DNA of 64,000 nt from Mongoliitalea daihaiensis (GTDB lineage Bacteria; Bacteroidota; Bacteroidia; Cytophagales; Cyclobacteriaceae). Location: contig NZ_CP063779.1 of NCBI RefSeq assembly GCF_021596945.1, forward strand, positions 2,082,001 to 2,146,000. Direction: 5' to 3'. A model generated the notes under the pieces. That model had not been told where the DNA came from and did no database searches. It saw only the letters and a program-made list of their open reading frames with translations. Both the position numbers and the translations under genes were made by a program. Numbering within the stretch: the stretch's first letter is position 1; every line of letters starts with the position of its first letter. Shown one piece after another: positions 18,504 through 26,622 of this stretch.

Positions 18504-19925
18504 ATGATTTTAGAACAAATTTACACTGGATGCTTAGCTCAAGGAGCTTATTACATTGAATCAAATGGCGAAGCAGCTATCATTGATCCTTTAAGAGAAG
18601 TACAACCTTACTTGGATAAGGCTGAGGCGAACGGTGCAAAAATCAAATACGTTTTTGAAACCCACTTCCATGCTGATTTCGTGTCCGGTCACAAAGATTT
18701 GGCTGCAAAATCTGGAGCTTCTATCGTTTTTGGTCCTACTGGAATGCAGATGGGCTTTGATGCGATCATCGCTGAGGATAATCAAATCTTTGAATTGGGC
18801 GATATCAAAATCAAAGTAATGCATACTCCAGGACACACCATGGAAAGTTCTTGCTTCTTGTTGATCAATGAAGAAGGAAAAGAAGAGGCGATCTTCACAG
18901 GTGACACCTTATTCATCGGTGATGTAGGACGTCCTGACTTAGCGCAGAAAGTAATTGCTGATTTGACTCAGGATAAATTGGCAGCTCATTTATATGATTC
19001 TTTAAGAAATAAAATCATGCCTTTGGCAGATGATATCATTGTCTATCCAGCACATGGTGCCGGGTCAGCTTGTGGTAAGAAAATGAGCAAAGAGACTTCC
19101 GACACCTTAGGCAATCAGAAGAAAACCAATTATGCCTTGCAGGAAATGACCAAAGAAGAGTTTATCAAAGAAGTTATCACTGGATTGACTCCACCTCCTG
19201 CCTATTTCCCTCAAAATGTAATGATGAATATCCAAGGATATGATTCAATTGATGAGGTATTGAATAGAGGCTTTAATCCATTGAGTCCAGCAGCTTTTGA
19301 GGCTGCGGCCAATGAAACCGGTGCAATTGTATTGGATACGAGAGATGCCCAGGTATTTGCCAAAGGCTTTGTTCCAAATTCTGTCAACATAGGAATCGAT
19401 GGAAGTTTTGCAGTATGGGTAGGTACTTTGGTTCCGGATGTGAAACAAGAAATCCTAATAGTCGCTGATGAAGGTAGAGAAGAAGAAATCATTACCCGAT
19501 TAGCACGTGTAGGATACGATTATTGCATCGGATATTTAAAAGGTGGCTTTGAATCTTGGAAGGCCGATGGTAGAGAAGTAGACACCATTGTATCGGTATC
19601 TGCTGAAGAGCTTTCTAATATCATTGATAAAGAAGGTGCTGTTAATATCTTGGATGTAAGAAAAGCAAGTGAACATACTTCTGAGCACGTGTTGGATTCC
19701 ATCAATGCACCTTTGGACTACATCAACGATAGCATGACGAAGGTTGATAAAAACAAAACCTACTACGTCCATTGTGCAGGTGGCTATCGTTCCATGGCCT
19801 TTGTGTCTACGTTGAGAGCCAGAGGATATGATAACCTGATTGATATTAAAGGAGGTTTTGATTCCATTAAAGATTCTGCCTTGTTCAATGTCAGTGAGTA
19901 CGTTTGTCCATCTACCTTATTGTAA
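18504..19925 (+). CDS. Persulfide dioxygenase-like MBL hydrolase fused to two rhodanese domains
   Basis: A 473-residue fusion. Residues 1-240 are a metallo-beta-lactamase domain of the ETHE1/Blh type with the metal motif THFHADFVSGH, then TPGHTMES and FTGDTLFIGDVGRPDL, as in persulfide dioxygenases that oxidise glutathione persulfide to sulfite. Residues about 265-360 form a rhodanese-like domain whose active-site position reads VADEGREE, without Cys, so it is probably inactive. Residues about 370-470 form a second rhodanese domain with the active loop VHCAGGYRS. Likely role: detoxifying or shuttling sulfane sulfur, together with trxA and the YeeE genes. Confidence 0.88.
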   Translation: MILEQIYTGCLAQGAYYIESNGEAAIIDPLREVQPYLDKAEANGAKIKYVFETHFHADFVSGHKDLAAKSGASIVFGPTGMQMGFDAIIAEDNQIFELGDIKIKVMHTPGHTMESSCFLLINEEGKEEAIFTGDTLFIGDVGRPDLAQKVIADLTQDKLAAHLYDSLRNKIMPLADDIIVYPAHGAGSACGKKMSKETSDTLGNQKKTNYALQEMTKEEFIKEVITGLTPPPAYFPQNVMMNIQGYDSIDEVLNRGFNPLSPAAFEAAANETGAIVLDTRDAQVFAKGFVPNSVNIGIDGSFAVWVGTLVPDVKQEILIVADEGREEEIITRLARVGYDYCIGYLKGGFESWKADGREVDTIVSVSAEELSNIIDKEGAVNILDVRKASEHTSEHVLDSINAPLDYINDSMTKVDKNKTYYVHCAGGYRSMAFVSTLRARGYDNLIDIKGGFDSIKDSALFNVSEYVCPSTLL

Positions 19926-19963
19926 GAATCAACTAAACTAAATAGAGCGCTTTCTTATGCTCC

Positions 19964-20003
19964 ATGGGACTGTTCTTTGCCAAAAGACAGTCCCATTTTA
20001 ATT
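19964..20003 (+). terminator. Terminator after the persulfide dioxygenase gene
   Basis: Perfect 10-bp stem ATGGGACTGT / ACAGTCCCAT with a 13-nt loop, followed by TTTAATTT. Confidence 0.75.
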
Positions 20004-20017
20004 TCAAAGCCAATAAA

Positions 20018-20061
20018 GTGATAAATGTCACTTTTTTCGAGTCTTATAAACCTCAATTTTG
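20018..20061 (+). promoter_or_regulatory. Crp/Fnr-like site and promoter of the OprD-like porin gene
   Basis: GTGATAAATGTCAC (20018-20031) is a perfect GTGA-N6-TCAC palindrome. A -7-like box CAATTTTG (7 of 8) begins at 20054, the same offset as at the two upstream sulfur genes. The inferred start would be close to the ATG at 20065, implying an almost leaderless mRNA, which weakens this box assignment. Confidence 0.5.
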
Positions 20062-20064
20062 AGT

Positions 20065-21447
20065 ATGATTAAAACTTTGCTTGCGGTGTCCCTCTTGAAT
20101 ATTGCCCTTGTCTCTAGCCTTACTGCTTCAGAGGTGCAGGATTCTGTCAAGGTTCGAAGCAAGTTAGGTGATGATCTTAAGAAAGGCGAATTTGATTTCC
20201 ATGCAAGAAGCTTCTTCATGGGGACCATTAACGCTGGAGATTTGTTAAACTATTCTACCTTGGCTACTGGTGCAGGGGTGGGGTACACAAGTCCAGAATG
20301 GAAAGGATTTCAGATTCGGTTCAACGGGTTTTTCACATTCCAGGTTTTTGAAAATAACATCAGGATTCCTGATCCAATCACTGGGGGTGTCAATCGCTAT
20401 GAACTCTTGCTTTATGATATGAACGATCTCACCAATACCAATAGGTTAGATCGCTTGGAGGAGTTGTACATTGCCTATAGAAAAAACCGTCTAAAATTTA
20501 CATTTGGGAGGCAAAAGGTCTCTTCCCCTTTACTGAATGAGCAGGACAACCGAATGAGGCCTAACGTATTTGGAGGACTTTCCATGGTGTATTCTGGAGT
20601 CAGTACCAAATGGACGGCTATGTGGATCAATTCCATGACCATTCGTGGTACGGTAGATTGGTACACAGTGGAAAACTCCGTAGGTGTATATCCTTTTGGA
20701 AGAAACCCTTTCGGGCAGCCTTCCAATTACAAAGGCAAAATCAATTCTAAAGGGATTGGACTTCTGGGAGTACAACATTACAAAGATGGGTTTACAGGTC
20801 AGTTTTGGAATTATACCGCAGAAAATATGTTTAACATGAGTTTTGCACAAGCGGATTATAATCTAAATCTGGGCAGAACACGTTTCTATGGAGGGTTGCA
20901 AGGGTTTTATCAATTTGCATTGAATGACGGTGGAAATCCAGATCCGGATTTTACATACATGTTACCAGATGAACGAGCACTAGGTGTAGGAGGTAAATTG
21001 GGTTTCTTTTACAATACCCATAATATATCGTTAAATTACCTCTGGGTTTCTGACAAGGGGAGATTTCTATTCCCTCGAGAGTGGGGGAGGGAGATCCTCT
21101 ATGCAAGTCTTCCTAGGGAGCGCTACGAAGGCGCAGGTGATTTAAATGCGTTGATCCTTAAGTATGATTGGGTGACGCCTCTTCCCAATGTGTTTACACA
21201 ATTTGGAGCAGGGCTTGTGAATCATTCAAAAATGGATAATTACAGTACCAATAAGTATGGACTACCTTCCTACTATCATTTCATCGGTGGGGTAGAATAT
21301 CGATTTAAAGAATACTTGGAAGGCCTAAATCTAAATTTACTACTCGTCAATAAAACTGCAAAAGACCGAGCTGTATTGACAGATAATCAACGAATCAATC
21401 GGGTAGATATGTGGAATATCAATCTAGTGATGGACTATAGGTTTTGA
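20065..21447 (+). CDS. OprD-like outer-membrane porin
   Basis: About 460 residues with signal peptide (LLAVSLLNIALVSSLTAS) and a long run of amphipathic beta strands ending in a terminal Phe (VMDYRF), typical of an outer-membrane barrel. Segments LYIAYRKNRLKFTFGRQKV and LLNEQDNRMRPNVF resemble OprD-family substrate-specific porins, but I cannot exclude another barrel family. I use ATG 20065; a TTG two codons upstream is less likely. Located in the sulfur gene group and sharing its promoter palindrome, it may let sulfur compounds such as thiosulfate cross the outer membrane (inference). Confidence 0.7.
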   Translation: MIKTLLAVSLLNIALVSSLTASEVQDSVKVRSKLGDDLKKGEFDFHARSFFMGTINAGDLLNYSTLATGAGVGYTSPEWKGFQIRFNGFFTFQVFENNIRIPDPITGGVNRYELLLYDMNDLTNTNRLDRLEELYIAYRKNRLKFTFGRQKVSSPLLNEQDNRMRPNVFGGLSMVYSGVSTKWTAMWINSMTIRGTVDWYTVENSVGVYPFGRNPFGQPSNYKGKINSKGIGLLGVQHYKDGFTGQFWNYTAENMFNMSFAQADYNLNLGRTRFYGGLQGFYQFALNDGGNPDPDFTYMLPDERALGVGGKLGFFYNTHNISLNYLWVSDKGRFLFPREWGREILYASLPRERYEGAGDLNALILKYDWVTPLPNVFTQFGAGLVNHSKMDNYSTNKYGLPSYYHFIGGVEYRFKEYLEGLNLNLLLVNKTAKDRAVLTDNQRINRVDMWNINLVMDYRF

Positions 21448-21731
21448 GGCGTGATGCGAGAGTTTAGTGACTCAAGCCCGTTGAAAGGCTCAGGGACCGA
21501 GAGACTCAAGAAACAAGAAACAAGACTCAAGAAACAAGACTCAAGACTCAAAAGTGGAATTAGGAATGAAAAATGATCGAAATTCCTACTTGAATAAATC
21601 TAAAATCATAAATCTAAAATCGGTCATTAGAGAATGAGGATTTACAACCCTCTCGTTGAATTGAATGAAAAACGTTGAATAACGAACTTAAATAAAATCT
21701 TACATCACAAATCTAAATTCTAAAATAAAAA
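21448..21731 (+). repeat. Heptanucleotide tracts between porin and YeeE genes
   Basis: 21502-21550 holds seven exact-phase units of two words, AGACTCA and AGAAACA. A GGAATTAGGAATGA string follows at about 21556. 21594-21621 has four alternating units ATAAATC and TAAAATC. The stretch just after the TGA stop (GAGGCGT, GATGCGA) looks like degenerate units. No terminator or strong promoter was identified before the YeeE gene. Confidence 0.7.
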
Positions 21732-22313
21732 ATGGAACAATTTATCGAATGGATCACACAGCCTTGGCCATGGTGGGTGGCTGGACCGCTGATCGGATTG
21801 ACAGTGCCCACGCTGTTGATCATCGGAAACAAATCCTTCGGGATTTCATCATCCTTGAGACACGTATGTGCGATGTGTGTACCGGCAAATATCCCTTTCT
21901 TTACCTACAACTGGAAAAAAGAAATGTGGAATATTGTGTTTGTGTTAGGGGTATTGGTAGGAGGTTTCCTTGCTACTACCTTCTTGGCAAACCCTGAAAC
22001 TATTTTGGTGGCAGAAGCTACTCAACAGGATTTGGCCGCTTTGGGAATTACTGACTATTCTCAATTACTACCCGCTGAGATCTTTAATTGGGAAAATCTA
22101 TTCACTGGTAAAGGATTGTTATTCTTTGTCATCGGTGGATTCTTGGTAGGCTTCGGTACACGATATGCAGGGGGATGTACTTCTGGACATGCAATCATGG
22201 GAATCTCTTCTTTACAGTGGCCATCACTAGTCGCTACCATCTTCTTTATGGTTGGTGGATTTTTGATGACGCATGTATTGTTGGGTCCATTGATGAAACT
22301 TGTAGGATTTTAA
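21732..22313 (+). CDS. YeeE/YedE-family sulfur transporter, N-terminal half
   Basis: A 193-residue membrane protein with about four or five helices. It carries the conserved Cys motif [13 protein letters not shown] seen in YeeE/TsuA thiosulfate channels, plus CAMC at residues about 47-50. In TsuA, conserved Cys residues pass thiosulfate by transient hydrogen bonding. Many bacteria encode this transporter as two half proteins, and the second half follows here at once. Context with trxA and the persulfide dioxygenase supports sulfur transport. Confidence 0.85.
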   Translation: MEQFIEWITQPWPWWVAGPLIGLTVPTLLIIGNKSFGISSSLRHVCAMCVPANIPFFTYNWKKEMWNIVFVLGVLVGGFLATTFLANPETILVAEATQQDLAALGITDYSQLLPAEIFNWENLFTGKGLLFFVIGGFLVGFGTRYAGGCTSGHAIMGISSLQWPSLVATIFFMVGGFLMTHVLLGPLMKLVGF

Positions 22314-22325
22314 TTGAATAAGAAG

Positions 22326-22814
22326 ATGAGCGTAATAGATAAAAAAATAGAAACACCTAAGGATTGCGGGACACCTAATCACAAAGAGGTTAACGAGAAT
22401 GGAATAGGTCTGCTAAAATATTTAATCGTTGGAATGCTTTTCGGGATCATCTTTGTGAAAGGTGAAATCGTTTCGTGGTTCCGAATTCAGGAAATGTTCC
22501 GTTTGCAGTCCTTCTATATGTATGGAGTTATCGGTTCAGCAATTGTAGTTGGGATTATTTCCATTCAATTGATCAAGGGATTGAATATCAAAACTATCCA
22601 TGGCGAAAAGATTGTGGTTCCTAAGAAAGAATTCAGAAAAGGTCAAATCATCGGTGGATTTATCTTCGGTCTAGGTTGGGCATTGACAGGAGCTTGTCCA
22701 GGACCTTTGTTTGCACAGATTGGTAGTGGGTTTACAGTGATTTTGGTAACCTTGGTGTCAGCGATCGCAGGTACCTGGGTGTACGGCCGATTCGCAGATA
22801 AATTACCAAATTAA
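22326..22814 (+). CDS. YeeE/YedE-family sulfur transporter, second half (DUF6691-like)
   Basis: About 162 residues from ATG 22326; a TTG at 22314 directly after the previous stop would add four residues. A polar N-terminal tail (KKIETPKDCGTPNHKEV) is followed by about four membrane helices. The motif GWALTGACPGPLFAQIGSG is the second-half Cys signature of the YeeE family. It probably pairs with the preceding 193-residue protein to form one channel. Which start is used is uncertain, as no clear ribosome binding site is seen. Confidence 0.83.
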   Translation: MSVIDKKIETPKDCGTPNHKEVNENGIGLLKYLIVGMLFGIIFVKGEIVSWFRIQEMFRLQSFYMYGVIGSAIVVGIISIQLIKGLNIKTIHGEKIVVPKKEFRKGQIIGGFIFGLGWALTGACPGPLFAQIGSGFTVILVTLVSAIAGTWVYGRFADKLPN

Positions 22815-23153
22815 GATTCACCACTTCGGATAAATTAGTGTTCAATTAAAATACCTTCTTGACAATAACTCGGATCATGAGGATGGCAAGGAGGATAACA
22901 GCACCAGCGATTACAAATTCCATAATTCAATAGTTATGGGATTGAAACCGCTGGTGTTTTGTTTTGTTTGTCGAATAGCTTTTTTGTTGATTATTTCTTG
23001 ATTAATGGCCTTGATTCCCGCTTTTTTGGCAAAAAATGAGCCCAAAGGTTCTAATTGTTTTATTTACAGTCTTACTATTTCCATGTGAGTGTATCCTCTG
23101 ATCAACGAGCTATGAAATTTTTGTGTTTTCAAGCATTTGGCTGAAAGTAACAG
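22815..23153. other. Intergenic region with a long-loop inverted repeat
   Basis: Inverted repeat CACCAGCG (22902-22909) / CGCTGGTG (22949-22956) with a 39-nt loop, followed by TTTTGTTTTG; it might terminate the YeeE unit, but the loop is long. The left arm overlaps the possible minus-strand sORF at 22846-22923. The rest of the region is AT-rich with no recognised element. Confidence 0.4.
22846..22923 (-). CDS. Possible 25-residue single-helix membrane peptide
   Basis: An sORF reading MEFVIAGAVILLAIL and then MIRVIVKKVF to a TAA stop. It is one continuous hydrophobic helix followed by basic residues, the layout of known small membrane proteins. There is no obvious promoter or ribosome binding site upstream, and an ORF of this length can occur by chance. 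Function unknown. Confidence 0.3.
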   Translation of the reverse strand: MEFVIAGAVILLAILMIRVIVKKVF

Positions 23154-23161
23154 TATCTTTG
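23154..23161 (+). promoter_or_regulatory. -7 box (TATCTTTG) for the MFS gene
   Basis: Exact TAnnTTTG match about 95 nt before the ATG. A TTTG lies upstream at 23136-23139, with a short 14-nt spacer. Confidence 0.45.
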
Positions 23162-23256
23162 TGCTATGGAGAGCTTATTGTTCGTTCATTAGCCCCCACG
23201 TATGATGAATAGCGCAGTTAGTCAAGCATTCGTTTAGTCCCATATCAAACCTACCT

Positions 23257-24405
23257 ATGAATATCCTACAAAAAAGGCGATTGGCTTTGGGGAGTTTATT
23301 CTTTCTTGCTGGTCTTTGTTTCGCGTCTTGGGCATCCCGTATCCCTGATATCCAATTAAAATTCCAACTTTCAGAAGCCCAACTGGGGACCCTTCTGTTG
23401 GGTTTACCTATTGGGTCTTTGATAGCCTTGCCGGCAGCAGGATTTTTGGTGCATCGCTATGGGAGTAGATTAGTGATTCTGATGAGTGGAGTAGGGTACC
23501 TAATTTTTCTACCCTTGATAGGATTTAGTCCGAGTATTTGGGTCTTAGTTCCGGTGGTAATGGTGTATGGGATGATCGGGAATATGATGAATATATCCCT
23601 CAATACCCAAGCCCTTGGTTTAGAGGATGAATATGGAAAAAGTATTTTGGCATCTTTCCATGGTTTATGGAGTTTGGCGGGTTTTACAGGAGCGGGGATT
23701 GGCGCCTTGATGATTTACTTAGATGTACTGCCGGGATTTCATTACCTCGTGATCTCTTCTATCGTAGTGGTAGTGCTGCTTTTGGCACAGGGCTATATCC
23801 GCAGTGATCTACAAAATGGCGGAGGGGGAGGAGGCCTAGTCCTCAAAAAGCCAGATGGCTTGCTGTTGCGAGTTGGTGGAATTGCATTTTTGGGGATGAT
23901 GGCAGAAGGCTGTATGTTTGATTGGTCGGGGGTGTATTTTAAAAAAGTAGTACAAATTGAGGAAGGATTGGTTGCTTTGGGTTATGTGTCTTTTATGGGG
24001 GCCATGGCTTCGGGGCGTTTCATTACGGATAAAATCATCAATACAATCGGACGATTGCCATTGATCCGTATCAGCGGAGGTTTGATATTTTCAGGCTTGA
24101 TGGTGTCTGTACTCTTCCCGGTACCTGTGGTGGCGACGATTGGGTTTTTGTTGGTGGGTTTTGGCGTGGCAGCTATCGTCCCTATTGCATACAGTACCGC
24201 TGGTAGATCTAAGTTATACAGCCCAGGTGTGGCTTTGGCTATGGTGTCGACCATTTCATTCTTTGGGTTTTTGGTAGGCCCACCACTGATCGGATACATT
24301 GCCGAACTCTCGAGTTTGAAGACTTCTTTTACCTTGGTTGCAATAGCAGGCTTGGGGATTGTGTGGCTGTCTTCGGTGAGGGTAGGGGTGTTTAGTGAAG
24401 AGTGA
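23257..24405 (+). CDS. Major facilitator superfamily transporter
   Basis: A 382-residue, 12-helix inner-membrane transporter. Characteristic segments include FASWASRIPDIQLKFQLSEAQLG in the first loop, written here as ASRIPDIQLKF and LSEAQLG, and the helix 2-3 loop HRYGSRLVIL. The ASRIPDIQ opening is typical of a YbjJ-like MFS subgroup often called putative sugar or drug transporters; the substrate is unknown. A glycine run (GGGGGG) lies in the central cytoplasmic loop. The TGA stop is part of the second unit of the following repeat array. Confidence 0.85.
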   Translation: MNILQKRRLALGSLFFLAGLCFASWASRIPDIQLKFQLSEAQLGTLLLGLPIGSLIALPAAGFLVHRYGSRLVILMSGVGYLIFLPLIGFSPSIWVLVPVVMVYGMIGNMMNISLNTQALGLEDEYGKSILASFHGLWSLAGFTGAGIGALMIYLDVLPGFHYLVISSIVVVVLLLAQGYIRSDLQNGGGGGGLVLKKPDGLLLRVGGIAFLGMMAEGCMFDWSGVYFKKVVQIEEGLVALGYVSFMGAMASGRFITDKIINTIGRLPLIRISGGLIFSGLMVSVLFPVPVVATIGFLLVGFGVAAIVPIAYSTAGRSKLYSPGVALAMVSTISFFGFLVGPPLIGYIAELSSLKTSFTLVAIAGLGIVWLSSVRVGVFSEE

Positions 24406-24513
24406 ACAGTGGGCAGTGAACAGTTAGCAGTGGGCAGTGAACAGTTAGCAGTGAGTAGTGAACAGTGGGTAGTGAACAGTGAAGAGTGAGCAGTTAGCAG
24501 TTGGTGGTGAGTG
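24395..24513 (+). repeat. Heptanucleotide array, 17 units, consensus GTGAACA
   Basis: Seventeen units in perfect phase (GTGAACA, GTGGGCA, GTTAGCA, GTGAGTA and similar), starting inside the MFS coding sequence; the TGA stop (24403-24405) lies in the second unit. Degenerate units (ATAAGTT, GATTAAG, TGATTAG) continue to about 24534. Confidence 0.9.
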
Positions 24514-24785
24514 ATAAGTTGATTAAGTGATTAGTGGGGGGAGGTCAACTGTCCTCTGACGGCGGTCCACGGTTTGGTGGTTGGAATGCAATTGTTCTTT
24601 TTTTTACATGAATCCTTACTGGGGTACTTTTTGGTGAACTGAGAAGTTCCTTGCATCCTTTCCCATTGATCGGAGTATTTCCTTGGCTTATTGGGTTAAT
24701 TCCTTAGCTCATTGGATTGTAGGGGGAGGAGCAGGCTAAGGGGGCTAATTTTGGTTCATCAATGATTCAATAACAACAATCACTT
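24514..24785. other. Non-coding spacer after the GTGAACA array
   Basis: Contains a CCTCTGACGGCGGTCCACGG string near 24551, a kind of word common between Bacteroidota genes, and a repeated CCTTGGCTTATTGG / CCTTAGCTCATTGG pair near 24680-24716. No ORF or exact TAnnTTTG box was seen. Confidence 0.35.
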
Positions 24786-25535
24786 ATGAACAAAGAACTC
24801 GTAGTACTCAGAAGTTTTGCCAGCACGTTGGCCTTTGGGGTCATCGTCCTTGCATCTCTGGCCTTTAAAAATTCTGGTCATCATCATTTTGAAGAAATCG
24901 ATGTGCAACGTATCAATATCGTGGAGGCTGATGGAACAGTTAAAATGATCATCACCAATGTAGAAAAGTTTCCCAACGGCGATACTCAAATCAATGAGCG
25001 ACCTACCAATGCAGATAGAAAAAAGCGTTCAGGAATGATTTTCTTCAATGAAGACGGTATAGAGTGTGGAGGTTTTATCTATGATGGAGCATTGACTGAA
25101 AATGGACATAGTGCCGGACTTTCTTTAACTTTTGACCAGTATGATGGGGATCAAGTAATGCAATTATTGACCACTGATTCCAAGCAAGGAGACCGTAGAA
25201 GAGTCAGCAGCAGCTTGGTTTTCATGGATCGAGCGGAAAATGAAACTCAACTCCAAACCATGGAAATCATGGCTGAACTACAGGAGTTGAGAAAATCTGA
25301 TCCTGCTGCTGCCCGTGCCAAGATGATGGCATACCAAGAACAAGGCTTGGTCGGTGGTGCCCCTAGAGTCATGCTGGGCAAATCAGGCAGTCAAAACAAT
25401 GGACTCTTTCTCTTTGACGATCAAGGAATGCCAAGGGCGATGTTTTACGTGGATCAAGACAATCAAGCCAAATTGGATTTCTTCAATGAGATGGGTGAGG
25501 TTCTCTTTTCCTTCCCTCCTGCCGAATCCAATTAA
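24786..25535 (+). CDS. Conserved-looking hypothetical protein with N-terminal anchor
   Basis: A 249-residue protein with one hydrophobic segment near the N-terminus (TLAFGVIVLASLAF) and a soluble rest, so probably anchored in the inner membrane facing the periplasm, or exported. The body alternates short beta hairpins (GTVKMIITN, KKRSGMIFFNEDGIECGGFIYDG, GLFLFDDQGMPRAMFYVD); the recurring FF-D/E-DG pattern looks like an internal repeat. No catalytic motif was recognised. It precedes a LytS/LytR pair but is separated from it by a strong terminator. Confidence 0.65.
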   Translation: MNKELVVLRSFASTLAFGVIVLASLAFKNSGHHHFEEIDVQRINIVEADGTVKMIITNVEKFPNGDTQINERPTNADRKKRSGMIFFNEDGIECGGFIYDGALTENGHSAGLSLTFDQYDGDQVMQLLTTDSKQGDRRRVSSSLVFMDRAENETQLQTMEIMAELQELRKSDPAAARAKMMAYQEQGLVGGAPRVMLGKSGSQNNGLFLFDDQGMPRAMFYVDQDNQAKLDFFNEMGEVLFSFPPAESN

Positions 25536-25542
25536 TTTAGCT

Positions 25543-25572
25543 ATAGCCCTTTTGAAAGAAAGGGCTATTTTT
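25543..25572 (+). terminator. Terminator or attenuator before the two-component genes
   Basis: Perfect 10-bp stem ATAGCCCTTT / AAAGGGCTAT, 6-nt loop, followed by TTTT. The kinase ATG is only 18 nt further on, leaving little room for a separate promoter. Confidence 0.8.
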
Positions 25573-25590
25573 ACTTTCCCAACGAGATCT

Positions 25591-26622
25591 ATGAAGCAGT
25601 TTTTCACATCCCTTTATCTGAACAAATACTTTTTGACCTTTGTCGTCATCTTCGCATACTTGGAGTCTGTACAGGAGCGGTTTTCATTTAGTAAGTCCCT
25701 TCACTGGCATTTATTCACACCGGATGCAGCCATTGGACAACTCTTGAACGCTTTGCTCTTGTTTGTTATCATCGGCTTGGTGCTCCAAAAGTTTGAAGAA
25801 AAACTCACGATCCGCCATGCATTGTCGGTGTTTTCGATCTCGCTTGTCCTGTATGTGGCCGGGAATAATGTGCTAGCATTTGTAGTGGCACTCACGTTTG
25901 ACACAGTCGAGCGTAATTTCAATGCCACCACGTTGACAACCGTCAATATCAAGTATGTGATGGATGTATTTGTCTACGGAGGATTGTTCTTGGCTCATTA
26001 TTATTTCCAAAAAAATCAGGAAGACAAAAAGAAAATTTCCATGCTTGAAAAAGTTCAGATAGAAAGTCAGCTATCCCAGCTTAAGGCTCAGCTGAATCCA
26101 CATTTTCTCTTCAACAACCTCAACGTACTCGATCAACTGATAGAAGAGGACCAAGCACAGGCTTCGGTATTTTTGCATGATTTTTCGGATATCTACCGCT
26201 ATGTATTGCAGTCTTCAGATCAGCAACTGGTGAGTTTGGAGGATGAGATTGCTTTTGCAAAGCGGTATTTCAGACTGATGAAGCAGAAGTATGGGGAGGC
26301 TTATCGTTTGCAAATCACAGGTGATATTCCAAGTGAAGCTTTCTTGCCGGCACTCAGTCTACAACTTTTGATAGAGAACGCCATCGAACACAATTTGGGA
26401 ACAGAAAGGTCACCTGTTGAAATTAAGCTGATGATTTACTCCCAAACCCTACTCGTAAGCAATACCTTGATGCCCAAAAAGCAAGGAAAGAAAGGTGGCG
26501 GTAGGGCTTTGTTGAATTTGGGTGGACAGCTTGAGTTATTGGCTGAAAAAGCCATTCTTGTTCAGCAAAACGAGCGTACATTTGAAGTCACTTTACCTTT
26601 AATCTTCAAAAATGAAAATTGA
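25591..26622 (+). CDS. LytS-type sensor histidine kinase (His_kinase family)
   Basis: Starts at ATG 25591 (343 aa); longer readings run through the upstream terminator in a non-coding frame. The N-terminal part has four membrane helices (residues about 12-135), then a short coiled region, then the phosphoacceptor signature LKAQLNPHFLFNNLNVLDQL, an N-box SLQLLIENAIEHNLG and a glycine-rich stretch KKGGGRALLNLGGQL in place of a classical G box. This is the YehU/LytS architecture without PAS or GAF. It overlaps its response regulator by 11 bp. The signal is unknown. Confidence 0.88.
   Translation: MKQFFTSLYLNKYFLTFVVIFAYLESVQERFSFSKSLHWHLFTPDAAIGQLLNALLLFVIIGLVLQKFEEKLTIRHALSVFSISLVLYVAGNNVLAFVVALTFDTVERNFNATTLTTVNIKYVMDVFVYGGLFLAHYYFQKNQEDKKKISMLEKVQIESQLSQLKAQLNPHFLFNNLNVLDQLIEEDQAQASVFLHDFSDIYRYVLQSSDQQLVSLEDEIAFAKRYFRLMKQKYGEAYRLQITGDIPSEAFLPALSLQLLIENAIEHNLGTERSPVEIKLMIYSQTLLVSNTLMPKKQGKKGGGRALLNLGGQLELLAEKAILVQQNERTFEVTLPLIFKNEN

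Noticed and set aside
23036-23101. 21-residue hydrophobic plus-strand sORF before the MFS gene
   Set aside because: It lies upstream of the predicted MFS promoter with no promoter or ribosome binding site of its own, and the length is compatible with chance.
25354-25590. 79-codon N-terminal extension of the histidine kinase
   Set aside because: It overlaps the preceding gene out of frame and runs through a strong terminator.
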